From a virus, in IMG/VR virus record IMGVR_UViG_3300025843_000004, positions 1-36,452 of that record: 36,452 nucleotides of DNA; one strand, written 5' to 3'. The notes under the pieces are model-generated. The model had not been told where the DNA came from. It worked only from the letters and a program-made list of their open reading frames with translations, and did not search any database. Made by a program: the position numbers and the translations under genes. Shown in pieces: positions 6,941-14,103 of the stretch (positions within the stretch are counted from its first letter, which is position 1; each line of letters starts with the position of its first letter).

Positions 6941-7461
6941 AGGGCCACCAGGACAGTTGCAGCAAAATGGTAGTCTCTAGGACTTCGTGTAATCGCGTCA
7001 TTTGCCGTCCATCCAGCATTCAATCGTTTCTGTAGTGAAGAATAACTTACAGCACAACGCGGATCTTCTGCCCATTCAGACATGCATTTAGATTCACCAA
7101 ATGCTATTACTGTCCTGTTGCTCGATTGGTTCCTCGTCTGCTGTTTTGTTGTTGCCCACCGGCAGTTATCAGGCCCATAGGGCAGATCCCTTTTGATGCG
7201 ATCTAATGACAACTTCTTTGAACCAGCCATTCCCATGTCGATGATGAATGCGATTGACGACCTACGCCATTTTTCAACAACGGTAACTCCCTTGGCTCCG
7301 TAATTCTTATAATTCTCACAGTTTTTGTTATAGCACCTAGTCATCATTGATGACCATGCTCGATATTCCTTCGTGTAATTCTTCTTCACTCGTAATCCAA
7401 GGCTACGTAGTTCCATATCTCTAGGGAACACGGCTTCGGTGGTTGATAATTCTTGTATCAC
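6937..7461 (-). CDS. AP2/HNH-type homing-endonuclease-like protein
   Basis: 174 residues from a GTG at 7461 preceded by TAGGAGA. The segments YRAWSSMMTRCYN, YKNYGAKGVTV, LSLDRIKRDLPYGPDNCRWAT and KQQTRNQ are the signature of a phage family related to AP2/HNH homing proteins. The C-terminus (FGESKCMSEWAEDP, SYSSLQKRLNAGWTANDAITR) resembles the DNA-binding helix-turn-helix region of these proteins. The gene is visibly more AT-rich than its neighbours and is flanked by a strong hairpin, both consistent with later acquisition. Whether it still cuts DNA is unknown. Confidence 0.75.
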   Translation of the reverse strand: MIQELSTTEAVFPRDMELRSLGLRVKKNYTKEYRAWSSMMTRCYNKNCENYKNYGAKGVTVVEKWRRSSIAFIIDMGMAGSKKLSLDRIKRDLPYGPDNCRWATTKQQTRNQSSNRTVIAFGESKCMSEWAEDPRCAVSYSSLQKRLNAGWTANDAITRSPRDYHFAATVLVAL

Positions 7462-7487
7462 TTGAATCTCCTATAGGTGGTTGCCAA

Positions 7488-7512
7488 TCTCCTGACCATG
7501 GTCGTCAGGAGA
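7488..7512. repeat. 9-bp perfect hairpin upstream of the AP2/HNH-like gene
   Basis: TCTCCTGAC (7488-7496) and GTCAGGAGA (7504-7512) pair across a 7-base loop. In the minus-strand RNA the 5' arm could alternatively pair with the downstream AGGAGA ribosome site of the AP2/HNH-like gene, so the element could switch translation. There is no T-run for an intrinsic terminator. Confidence 0.6.
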
Positions 7513-7523
7513 AAGGGGACAGC

Positions 7524-7682
7524 CTATCGGTGGCGGATCTCGACTCCGATCCGTTCCAGGTGCCGGCGCAGGCATGGGGAACTGACCAGGGCAATCTTTG
7601 CCAGCGATGCGATACTCTCTCCTTTCGCATATCGCTTGGCGATGGATTTCAGTTTGGTTATGGTTTTACGATGGGCGGACAT
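7524..7682 (-). CDS. small helix-turn-helix DNA-binding protein
   Basis: The ATG at 7682, with CAAGGAGTCTGAC upstream and one base after the preceding stop, gives 52 residues; the longer frame to 7745 runs inside the upstream gene. The sequence is strongly basic. IAKRYAKGESIASLAKIALVS followed by LRRHLERIGVEI is a helix-turn-helix of the resolvase/transposase-like type. Its likely role is DNA binding or regulation. No palindromic target can be assigned to it. Confidence 0.6.
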   Translation of the reverse strand: MSAHRKTITKLKSIAKRYAKGESIASLAKIALVSSPCLRRHLERIGVEIRHR

Positions 7683-7683
7683 G

Positions 7684-8661
7684 TCAGACTCCTTGGCCGG
7701 TGGTTGGGTCAACTTCCTCTGGACCGTGATCGGGGTCAGATGCAAACAAATCCTCCTCAGTAGCCGGCTCGTCGGCCGCCTGTGGAGTCATGTTGGGTTC
7801 GGGGGGAGCGTAGGCCAGATGCAGCGCGTCCTTCTGCGGTCCCACGACATAGGACTTCTTGCCGACCTTAACAACCAGGCCGCAATAGATCCCGCCGAAC
7901 TGGCGCTGGCTCTTGGCCTCGTCGGTCTGGTCGAACACCTGGACCGCGCGGCCGAACTGCGCTTCGTGGAGCTGGCTCCATTCGTCCTTGGTGTAGAGCC
8001 GCACCGTGTTGGCGCGCGCCAGGCCCTTCTTCCCGTCCCACCAGTAGTGGGTCACGATCCACGGCGTCCCGTACACCATGACGGTCTTGACCTTGCGGAC
8101 CTCGCCGGCCATTTCCGTGTCGGTGAGGAGTGCCGATGCCAGGGCATCCACGGTGGGAAGCTCCTCGCCGGCCGAGGCGTCGAGGATTCGGACCTGCTCC
8201 GGTGATACGGATGGCAAGACCGATTCCCATGGGGTCGCCGATGCCTTGGCGTCGTCGATGGCCTTGCCGATGGGTGTCTCGCCGAAGGGGACAGGGAGGG
8301 GTTCCCGGAGGAGAGCCGCGATCTGTTCCTCGATCTCGGCCAGCCCTTGCTTCTCTGCCGCCACTCGTGCCTTGGCCCCTTCGATGGCATGGATTGAGGC
8401 GTCCCGCTGGGACAGGAGGCTCTGTTCCTTCTCTCGCCGTCCCTCAAACAGAACGATGCGCTCCTTTAGCGAAGCAACCTCCAGGATCAGTTCCGCCTCG
8501 CGCGTGCTGGGGATCTCTGGAGCTTCTTCTTGCGGTGGTTGATCCTGGGACGCTGCCGATCCAGCCGAGATCAGGACATGATCGCCTAGCGTCTTGGTGT
8601 TGGTATCGTCGCCAGCCGCGAGCGCGGCCGTGTCGATTGGTGATGTGTTTTCCGGTTTCAT
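7684..8661 (-). CDS. unrecognised early protein with coiled coil
   Basis: 325 residues from the ATG at 8661, which has CCAGGAG upstream; a longer frame to 8781 lacks such a site. Residues 1-50 are acidic and disordered. A coiled coil follows (about 50-115, with LILEVASLKERIVLFEGRR and GLAEIEEQIAALL). The C-terminal half has an ordered, aromatic segment (VMVYGTPWIVTHYWWDGKK, GGIYCGLVVKVGKKSYVVG) and an acidic tail. I do not recognise the family. Its place between the recombination genes and small regulators suggests an early DNA-related role. Confidence 0.7.
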   Translation of the reverse strand: MKPENTSPIDTAALAAGDDTNTKTLGDHVLISAGSAASQDQPPQEEAPEIPSTREAELILEVASLKERIVLFEGRREKEQSLLSQRDASIHAIEGAKARVAAEKQGLAEIEEQIAALLREPLPVPFGETPIGKAIDDAKASATPWESVLPSVSPEQVRILDASAGEELPTVDALASALLTDTEMAGEVRKVKTVMVYGTPWIVTHYWWDGKKGLARANTVRLYTKDEWSQLHEAQFGRAVQVFDQTDEAKSQRQFGGIYCGLVVKVGKKSYVVGPQKDALHLAYAPPEPNMTPQAADEPATEEDLFASDPDHGPEEVDPTTGQGV

Positions 8662-8714
8662 TTCTGTTCTCCTGGAGCGTTCTGCTCGTAGGTTGCTGCT
8701 GACTGTTGTAATCG

Positions 8715-9014
8715 TTAGAAGCGGTTGTTCGGCTTCTCGGACGGACCCTTCCGACCCGCCGAAATAGCCTCGTTTGTCCATTCAAAGTCAGGCTGTGGCA
8801 TCACTGGCTCGCTGCTGGTGATTTCCATACGGGCGATGTCGTACCATCCCATCTCACGCTGTTTCCCGTCCTTATCCAATCCAGGGTTCAATGTGACTTG
8901 AACACAACCGTAGAGGTCGAAGGCGACAGATACGGCGACTCCGGTTGCTCCGGTTACTTTGTCCTTTATTCGTTTTCCGAGGATAGACAGGTGTTTCTTG
9001 AGGTTGGTGGGCAT
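8715..9014 (-). CDS. conserved small phage protein
   Basis: The 99-residue product has TAGGAGAACCACAC before its ATG. The central part, KDKVTGATGVAVSVAFDLYGC, then VQVTLNP and GWYDIARMEI, is a pattern seen in many phage hypothetical proteins, probably a small beta-barrel (SH3-like). The end, EKPNNRF, is disordered. No function is known to me. It follows the Cas4-like nuclease gene by about ten bases in transcription order. Confidence 0.65.
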   Translation of the reverse strand: MPTNLKKHLSILGKRIKDKVTGATGVAVSVAFDLYGCVQVTLNPGLDKDGKQREMGWYDIARMEITSSEPVMPQPDFEWTNEAISAGRKGPSEKPNNRF

Positions 9015-9025
9015 GTGTGGTTCTC

Positions 9026-9973
9026 CTATGGGGTGGTTGATTCGGTGGGTGACTTGCTTCGGTTCTCTGTCTCTTGCGCGCGCCAGTGTTTCGCCAGGGC
9101 ATCAGCCTCGGCGACGAACCGCTTTGCCAGGCGGGCCATCTCAGCGATAGCAACACGGTCGGCCGGGTCGGCCCCAAACATGGCGAGTTCATCAATGGCA
9201 GACATGAGGTGGTTCCTTAGAGGGATGCAAAAACACATGGCCTTGCAGAACCTACATGCTTTCAAGCATGGTCGGTGGACTGCGTGAATCGAGAGCGCGT
9301 TCGTTACTCCAGCCCTGATCCGATTGCGGACTCCGGTGATAGCCTCTTGCTCGTACAGGGCGCTGGAGAACTCATGGCGCCGGCCCATTGCCAGATGGAC
9401 AATGACTCCGTTTTTTGGCCGGTACTGGTCAGATGCCATCACGGCATAGCAACCAAGCTGGAGGTGGTCGGCCGCCTCTCCCTGGTAGACAAACCCCGTT
9501 TTCCAGTCCACTACGATTACCAGCTCTAGCTCGCCGTGTTCATTCATACACAGGAGGACTAGATCGGCCGTACCGCCGCGCGGTATCAATAGGCCCTCGC
9601 CTGGTAGATGGATCTCCGCGAGTATCTGCATGAGCGGATAGCGAGGGACATACCGTCGGACCAGATCGCAGAGGTACACGGTACAGGTGCGAACAGCGTC
9701 CTTACACCAGGGCAGCAAGCCGTTCATCCTGACGTGCATGCCCTTGATTACCTCCTCCGCCCTGGACCAGTCGCCAGCGAAGGCGTCCCTGGCGATGTCG
9801 GCCAGGACTTCATGGCCCAGCGTTCCCTGGTGAGCCGCCTCCGTGGTCATGTCGCGCAGGGCAGGGACCAGCTTCACCGCTGCCGCCTCACACCGTGGAC
9901 GCATCGAGCAAATCTCGATTGGTTCCATGGATGACGGCCGGATCATCTCCAGGATGTCGGACTCGTCGATCAC
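9026..9973 (-). CDS. Cas4/RecB-like PD-(D/E)XK exonuclease
   Basis: The 315-residue product has a GTG start overlapping the upstream stop (GTGA). The nuclease core is visible: HQGTLGHEVLAD (residues 48-59, His54), GGTADLVL (133-140, Asp137), VVDWKTG (154-160, Asp156 and Lys158) and DHLQLGCYA (169-177, Gln172). Cys22 near the N-terminus plus a C-terminal cluster C-L-K-A-C-R-F-C-K-A-M-C suggest an iron-sulphur cluster as in Cas4 and AddB. With RecT encoded upstream it would supply 3' single strands for annealing, replacing a RecE or lambda exonuclease. The C-terminal tail is disordered. Confidence 0.8.
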   Translation of the reverse strand: MIDESDILEMIRPSSMEPIEICSMRPRCEAAAVKLVPALRDMTTEAAHQGTLGHEVLADIARDAFAGDWSRAEEVIKGMHVRMNGLLPWCKDAVRTCTVYLCDLVRRYVPRYPLMQILAEIHLPGEGLLIPRGGTADLVLLCMNEHGELELVIVVDWKTGFVYQGEAADHLQLGCYAVMASDQYRPKNGVIVHLAMGRRHEFSSALYEQEAITGVRNRIRAGVTNALSIHAVHRPCLKACRFCKAMCFCIPLRNHLMSAIDELAMFGADPADRVAIAEMARLAKRFVAEADALAKHWRAQETENRSKSPTESTTP

Positions 9974-10143
9974 TTAGCGGCCTCCAGCTCAAGCATCATT
10001 TTCTCTGCCTCCTGGTACGAATGGCATGCGTAGATCAGCTTCCCGTTGACGCGGATCTCGTGTCCGTTCCATCCGTAATATATGGCGTACTTGCGAACCT
10101 TCGACTTGGATGATGCCAGGAAGGCGCGGACCTTTCCCTTCAT
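9970..10143 (-). CDS. 57-residue hidden basic ORF
   Basis: The frame runs from ATG at 10143, which overlaps the upstream stop (ATGA), to a TGA that overlaps the GTG of the Cas4-like gene (GTGA). The product begins MKGKVRAFLASSKSKVRK, contains YYGWNGHEIRVNGKL and ends QEAEKMMLELEAAK. Fitting exactly into the gap with coupled overlaps on both sides supports it. It is small and basic and could be an accessory DNA-binding factor of the recombination cassette; the function is unknown. Confidence 0.7.
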   Translation of the reverse strand: MKGKVRAFLASSKSKVRKYAIYYGWNGHEIRVNGKLIYACHSYQEAEKMMLELEAAK

Positions 10144-10442
10144 GGCTTGTTCCTAGCCAACTTCGGCAGCGGCACCCATAGCATGTGTTTCTCATCTTCC
10201 TTCTCGAATGGCCAGTCGCTTGATTCCGGCCCGCCGATATAGCTTGGCGGTTCAGTTATCTCGCCGCCAGTCATGCTGGTATCCCACCATAGGACATCGC
10301 TATCTTCGTCCTGGTCCCAGGAGTCGAACCGGCGCGGGATCTCGCCGACTTCTATAGTCTGATCCTGGAGGACGATCAACGCTTCGTTGATAACGTCCAT
10401 TGCCTGTTCATGCAGGCGCGTCATCAACTCGTTCTTTCTCAT
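10140..10442 (-). CDS. acidic hypothetical protein
   Basis: The ATG at 10442 overlaps the upstream stop (ATGA), giving 100 residues; a longer frame to 10583 would run through the neighbouring gene. An N-terminal helix (NELMTRLHEQAMDVINEALIVLQ) is followed by a very acidic, Trp-containing body (DSWDQDEDSDVLWWD). Strong negative charge on a small early phage protein can mean a DNA mimic, but this is speculation. Not recognised. Confidence 0.6.
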   Translation of the reverse strand: MRKNELMTRLHEQAMDVINEALIVLQDQTIEVGEIPRRFDSWDQDEDSDVLWWDTSMTGGEITEPPSYIGGPESSDWPFEKEDEKHMLWVPLPKLARNKP

Positions 10443-10633
10443 CGTGTCCCCGGATTCATGGTCGGGACAGCTGCCTCCGCCTGGTATTGAGCGAACCGGG
10501 ACGGGTAGAAGTCGCACGTCGTGTTCGTCGTCTTGATCCCGATGATCCCGGCGCACCGTCGAAGGTGCTTGCAGTCGATGCAAGACTTGCCATCCGGTAA
10601 CGCCATCTGATCGCCTGGCCGCATGTCGTTCAC
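10439..10633 (-). CDS. small Cys-rich (zinc-binding) phage protein
   Basis: 64 residues from a GTG at 10633 that overlaps the upstream stop (GTGA). C-I-D-C-K-H-L-R-R-C followed by CDFYPSRF is a four-Cys pattern found in many short phage proteins. It probably folds around a zinc ion. Function unknown; it belongs to the recombination cassette by position. Confidence 0.65.
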   Translation of the reverse strand: MNDMRPGDQMALPDGKSCIDCKHLRRCAGIIGIKTTNTTCDFYPSRFAQYQAEAAVPTMNPGTR

Positions 10634-11427
10634 GGCGTGCCTCGTCCGGTTGCGCTCAGCGATTCATAGTTTTCAGTCTTGGCCCCAGGCACCGCGACCC
10701 CGGCCTTCATCAGATCGTCGACAGCTCGCTCGTCGATGATGAGGACCTGCTTGCCGAACAGCCGGCCGAGATCCTTACACGCTTCGCCGATCAATAGCAG
10801 CCGATTCTCGATGATGGTACGCCGCTTGGTGGTGGTCCGAACAACCGACTTCGGAAGCACCGGCGCCGGAGCCAGGACAGTCACCGGGACCACAGGCACC
10901 GCCTTGACCGCTGGTGGAGGAGCTACCGGAGCCGGCGCTTCGCCGAACATGGCCGCCTCCTTGGCCGCTGCTGCTTTCTCCTCCTCCCACTTCGCCAGAT
11001 CGGCCTTCCGCTCATCATCCTGGCGCTTGCGGATCTCGGCCGCGATCTTGTTGGCCTCATCCAGCGCCTTCCTTTCGATCTCACGTTGTTCTGCCACCAG
11101 CTTGAGCCGGTATTCAGAGATCAACTTAGCAACCTTGAGTCGGCGATCATCGAGCGGGACCGTTGCGTTGCGCTCCACGGCCATGATCTGTTTCTTGATG
11201 TCGTCGATCTGCCTGGTGAGGACAAGCCGATCCTCGCTGACTTGCTTGGTGAACCTGTCGATGGACACAAACAGGGATTCAGCCTCGGCCAGCGTCGGCA
11301 GGTCGGTGATCCCCTTGAGCGTGTCCGCCTTGCCCGCCAGTTCGTCGCGCTGGCGTACCAGCTCGGCAGACAAAGCGGTGAATTGAGCCGGCAGGGTATT
11401 GGCGACGATGATGGCTCCGGTGGTCAT
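10630..11427 (-). CDS. RecT-associated coiled-coil protein
   Basis: 265 residues from the ATG at 11427, which overlaps the recT stop (ATGA); the longer frame to 11478 is not needed. Residues 1-160 are nearly all helical coiled coil (RQRDELAGKADTLKG, IDDIKKQIMAVERN, IRKRQDDERKADLAKWEEEK). A Pro/Ala/Val linker follows, and the C-terminal domain ends with GKQVLIIDERAVDDLMKAG. Coiled-coil proteins of the DUF1351 type accompany RecT in many phages, and this resembles them in place and build. A role as a recombination partner is inferred. Confidence 0.65.
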   Translation of the reverse strand: MTTGAIIVANTLPAQFTALSAELVRQRDELAGKADTLKGITDLPTLAEAESLFVSIDRFTKQVSEDRLVLTRQIDDIKKQIMAVERNATVPLDDRRLKVAKLISEYRLKLVAEQREIERKALDEANKIAAEIRKRQDDERKADLAKWEEEKAAAAKEAAMFGEAPAPVAPPPAVKAVPVVPVTVLAPAPVLPKSVVRTTTKRRTIIENRLLLIGEACKDLGRLFGKQVLIIDERAVDDLMKAGVAVPGAKTENYESLSATGRGTP

Positions 11428-12443
11428 TTGCCGCCCTCCTGCTGCTGTGCCTTGATGTCCTGTTCGGCATCCTCCCACTTGGTCAGCAGGGACTCGACCG
11501 CCTGGATGTCATCGCCGACCGATACAAGCTCCTTCACGTCCTCTCCGAACGTGGCGAGTTTGGTATCTGATACCTTGGTCGGGGTTTCAGCTCCGTGGAT
11601 CTTGCAGAGCCGTTCGATTACCGTCGAGCCGACGCCCTTGCCGTGCTTGGCCTCCAGTGACTTGAACAAGGCTCGTGCCGCTGCCAGGTGGATCGAGGGA
11701 TGTGGAGCCGCCGGAGCTGCTGCCTGGGCCGGAGGAGCCGGCGCCTGGTCCGTTGCCGGTGAGCTGTCGGCCGGAGCGGTTGAGCTTCCAGGAGCCGGAG
11801 CGGTTCGGGCCGGAGCCGGCTCGGTATCCACCACGGTCCCCACAACTTCGATCTCCTCAGCACGTTCGTCAGGCGTGTAGACTCCCAGGATGGCCTCGGG
11901 GGCAAACAGCCTGGCCCACTGGCGCGTGCCTCGGTAGACCAGCATTGTTTCCGGCATGGTGTCCCATGCGTTCTTCATCGGCTGGCCGTCCTTGCCCTTG
12001 CCGTTGGTCCGCCAGTTCTTGACGGTTCCGCTGATGGAGCACGGCTTGCGCGCGCCCTTGGGAGTTCCGGTGACAGTTACCGATGCGTCCTGGCCGATTC
12101 CGGTGATCTCGTGTTCCAGCCGGCCAACGATGGCCCCCATCGAGCGAAGGACAGCCGCCACCAGCTTGCCCTCATAGCAGAGCCGGCCGTGGACCAGAGA
12201 GGTACACTCGGCCACGGCGAAGGGATCCATTCGCCACTTGACAGCCTGCACCACGACCCGGAAGCAGTCGGCCGGCTTTCCCTTGAGGTGGGAGGGACAG
12301 CTATCCATGTCAGAGATTACCTTGGCAAGCTGGCTGACACCAGCGAAGGTCCGCACGGCGTCAGCGATGAATCCAAGCTGATCGTCAGAGGTAAGAGCCA
12401 TCGTCGGATGTGCCGCGATGAGGGTTCCAGGTACAGTTGTCAT
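11424..12443 (-). CDS. recT: RecT-family single-strand annealing protein
   Basis: The 339-residue product has GAAAGGACAACAC before its ATG. The RecT core is clear: KPADCFRVVVQAVKWRMDP near residue 56, CYEGKLVAAVLRSMG near 89, and MLVYRGTRQWARLFAPE near 165, ending ILGVYTPDE. It anneals complementary single strands exposed by the nearby Cas4-like nuclease. Residues about 200-250 form a Pro/Ala linker, after which a helical domain (LAAARALFKSLEAKHG, IERLCKIHG) is added beyond the usual RecT length (about 270). That extra domain may contact a partner such as SSB; this is inference. Confidence 0.88.
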   Translation of the reverse strand: MTTVPGTLIAAHPTMALTSDDQLGFIADAVRTFAGVSQLAKVISDMDSCPSHLKGKPADCFRVVVQAVKWRMDPFAVAECTSLVHGRLCYEGKLVAAVLRSMGAIVGRLEHEITGIGQDASVTVTGTPKGARKPCSISGTVKNWRTNGKGKDGQPMKNAWDTMPETMLVYRGTRQWARLFAPEAILGVYTPDERAEEIEVVGTVVDTEPAPARTAPAPGSSTAPADSSPATDQAPAPPAQAAAPAAPHPSIHLAAARALFKSLEAKHGKGVGSTVIERLCKIHGAETPTKVSDTKLATFGEDVKELVSVGDDIQAVESLLTKWEDAEQDIKAQQQEGGK

Positions 12444-12473
12444 GTGTTGTCCTTTCAGGACGTATTGGTTTGG

Positions 12474-12833
12474 TCAGGCTAGTTCAATGATAACGATGGT
12501 GATGGCCGCGCCGATGCCCAGTCCAAGGGCGGCCCAGGGTGCAAGAAAACGTAGCATGTCATATCCGGTCATGGCGATTCCAAGCTCGATCTGGCCGCCG
12601 TCTACCAGCCCTTGAGTCATGGCGCCGCTCTGGCCCATGATGTCGGTATTCTTGCGCGCTGCGTTCTCGCAGGCTTTCGACTCAGCGAGTTCGGAGATGC
12701 GCTGTCGGATCTCGTAACGGTTGGAAAACTCGTGGCTTGTTATGCCGACACGCTGAGTTTTAACCTCGCTCCCTCCTGCTCTGGTCGGCCCCATCTCCAC
12801 CGGGTCATCGCCGGGGACAAAAATGCTGGTCAT
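12474..12833 (-). CDS. small membrane-anchored early protein
   Basis: 119 residues from the ATG at 12833 that overlaps the upstream stop (ATGA). The N-terminal 90 residues are soluble and polar, with ISELAESKACENAARKN. The last 24 residues form one hydrophobic segment, FLAPWAALGLGIGAAITIVI, so the protein is a tail-anchored membrane protein. Early tail-anchored phage proteins can act in superinfection exclusion or host takeover, but nothing in the sequence fixes a role. Confidence 0.6.
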   Translation of the reverse strand: MTSIFVPGDDPVEMGPTRAGGSEVKTQRVGITSHEFSNRYEIRQRISELAESKACENAARKNTDIMGQSGAMTQGLVDGGQIELGIAMTGYDMLRFLAPWAALGLGIGAAITIVIIELA

Positions 12834-13060
12834 TTCCCGGCCCCGATCTCGGTGATGTCGACTCCGAGCGCCCGGCGCAGGTTGGTGCGAGTACGGTGGT
12901 GAGCCGGCCAGCAATTCGTGTGCTTGGCCTTCATCACTGTGTCAACGCTGACCTCGGCAGCCGCAGCGATGTAGAGGATAGCGCGGCCGTCCTTTTTAAT
13001 CAGTTCTGTGGGACCGGGTTCGGGGATTCGTTTCATGCCAGAGGCTATAGCCAGCCTCAT
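12830..13060 (-). CDS. small Cro-like DNA-binding candidate
   Basis: 76 residues, or 68 if the ATG at 13036 is used; neither start has a strong ribosome site. ILYIAAAAEVSVDTVMKAKH followed by TRTNLRRALGVD reads as a helix-turn-helix plus third helix, the pattern of Cro-like and YdaS-like phage regulators. It is the first gene of the early operon, next to a repeat-rich promoter region, where a Cro-type repressor is expected. A palindrome GGCTATAGCC at 13043-13052 lies just before the inner start. Confidence 0.5.
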   Translation of the reverse strand: MRLAIASGMKRIPEPGPTELIKKDGRAILYIAAAAEVSVDTVMKAKHTNCWPAHHRTRTNLRRALGVDITEIGAGK

Positions 13061-13106
13061 CCGTTAATCAATACGAAAACCTTACGTCATCGGGTAGGTT
13101 AAGTCT

Positions 13107-13146
13107 AATCGTTGTAAGCTAATGAATCGTAAGCCGTTAAACGATT
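13107..13146. promoter_or_regulatory. repeat-rich early regulatory region
   Basis: Between the last late gene and the early operon, AATCGTTGTAAGC (13107-13119) is partly repeated as AATCGTAAGC (13125-13134). AATCGTT at 13107 is also the reverse complement of AACGATT at 13140-13146. Such clustered half-sites are typical operator DNA. Minus-strand TTACGA and TTACAA elements are present but no convincing -10 could be fixed. No terminator-like hairpin with a T-run was found here. Confidence 0.4.
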
Positions 13147-13151
13147 GGATC

Positions 13152-13583
13152 CTAGATGCTCGCATGGCCGTAGGATGTGGCGACTTCCCATCTCCCGAGT
13201 GGACACCGACTCGATCTGACATCTGGCCGTCCCTCGCCAGCGCAGCCGCACCCTGACGCAGAACATCGTCCATGCTTCTGAGCATCGCATCCGGAGCATA
13301 CAGAGCGCCTGGCCCCGTCAGTGACGGGATCAGATGGCAACGGAGCTTGAGTCATGGCGCGAACAGTCGGATCCCATGTTTCCTTTCCGTCTGCGTACAT
13401 GGTCAGGACACCAATGCCTCCTGTAACAGTGTAGGAGTCTTGATGTGGAAGCCCTAGGTCAGACAGAAGCGCATATAGTCCAAGTGATCGGTAATGACGT
13501 ATTACATGATCCCCAACGTAGCGAGTCGAGTGCATCGCTATGGATGGCACTACTTTAAGCGACTGCAATTGTTCCATCGTCAT
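13152..13583 (-). CDS. hypothetical protein with Cys-rich C-terminus
   Basis: Up to 143 residues, overlapping the previous gene by 29 bases; the ATG at 13535 would remove the overlap, and no start has a good ribosome site. Residues 17-90 look like an ordered domain (HVIRHYRSLGLYALLSDLGL). The end is a Cys cluster, CSGCDAQKHGRCSASGCGC, then RCPLGRW, a zinc-knuckle-like ending I have seen on other small phage proteins. It is the last gene of the late run. Function unknown. Confidence 0.6.
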   Translation of the reverse strand: MTMEQLQSLKVVPSIAMHSTRYVGDHVIRHYRSLGLYALLSDLGLPHQDSYTVTGGIGVLTMYADGKETWDPTVRAMTQAPLPSDPVTDGARRSVCSGCDAQKHGRCSASGCGCAGEGRPDVRSSRCPLGRWEVATSYGHASI

Positions 13584-14103
13584 ATACTGTAACTACAAAG
13601 TTCCTGGGTAATGCGCTAACGCATGATGCCGCTACTGATGTCAGCCTTTTTACTCCGGCGACTGCCGGAGCAACGACAGTTGATCCATAAACATATGGAG
13701 GAACAATTCGTACGCCACCTAGACTTATACCAGCGCCACAATCGAAAGATGCTGCCGGTGTATTTGATGTTACATCGACAGAAATTGCCAGAGATGACGA
13801 CCATAATCCGGCATCCTTAGCTCCCCAAACATCTACCTCTGCCCCCTGCCAATACGTCCCTGCTGTATCTAAACTTAGTATGCCACCAGTTACATAAGGT
13901 GCGGAAGAACATATAGTGAATGACGTAAATCTCCAGTCTCTAAATGTTCCGCCAAATACTGTTAATTTCATACCTGAGTATTGTAATCCTGACGTTGATG
14001 ATCTGCCAATGAATAGATTGCCCCTACATGGTTGGAACCACGGGGCTGCTACTGGACCTGGATTTGGCCCTGTGCCTCCTGGTATTAGTAGGTTTCTGCT
14101 CAT
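13555..14103 (-). CDS. distal tail / fibre-like hypothetical protein
   Basis: 182 residues, starting directly after the TAA of the previous gene. The sequence is rich in Gly, Ser, Thr and Val with beta character throughout (MKLTVFGGTFRDWRFTSF, AISVDVTSNTPAASFDCG) and ends VVTVYDDGTIAV. No catalytic motif is visible. It follows the baseplate-size gene and another structural protein, so a distal tail role is likely. The local DNA is more AT-rich than the rest of the tail operon. Confidence 0.55.
   Translation of the reverse strand: MSRNLLIPGGTGPNPGPVAAPWFQPCRGNLFIGRSSTSGLQYSGMKLTVFGGTFRDWRFTSFTICSSAPYVTGGILSLDTAGTYWQGAEVDVWGAKDAGLWSSSLAISVDVTSNTPAASFDCGAGISLGGVRIVPPYVYGSTVVAPAVAGVKRLTSVAASCVSALPRNFVVTVYDDGTIAVA

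Noticed and set aside
10679-11386. Long plus-strand open frame of 235 codons
   Set aside because: It lies opposite the coiled-coil gene and its product is Ser/Arg-rich, as expected for an antisense shadow of Ala/Glu/Lys-rich coding DNA.
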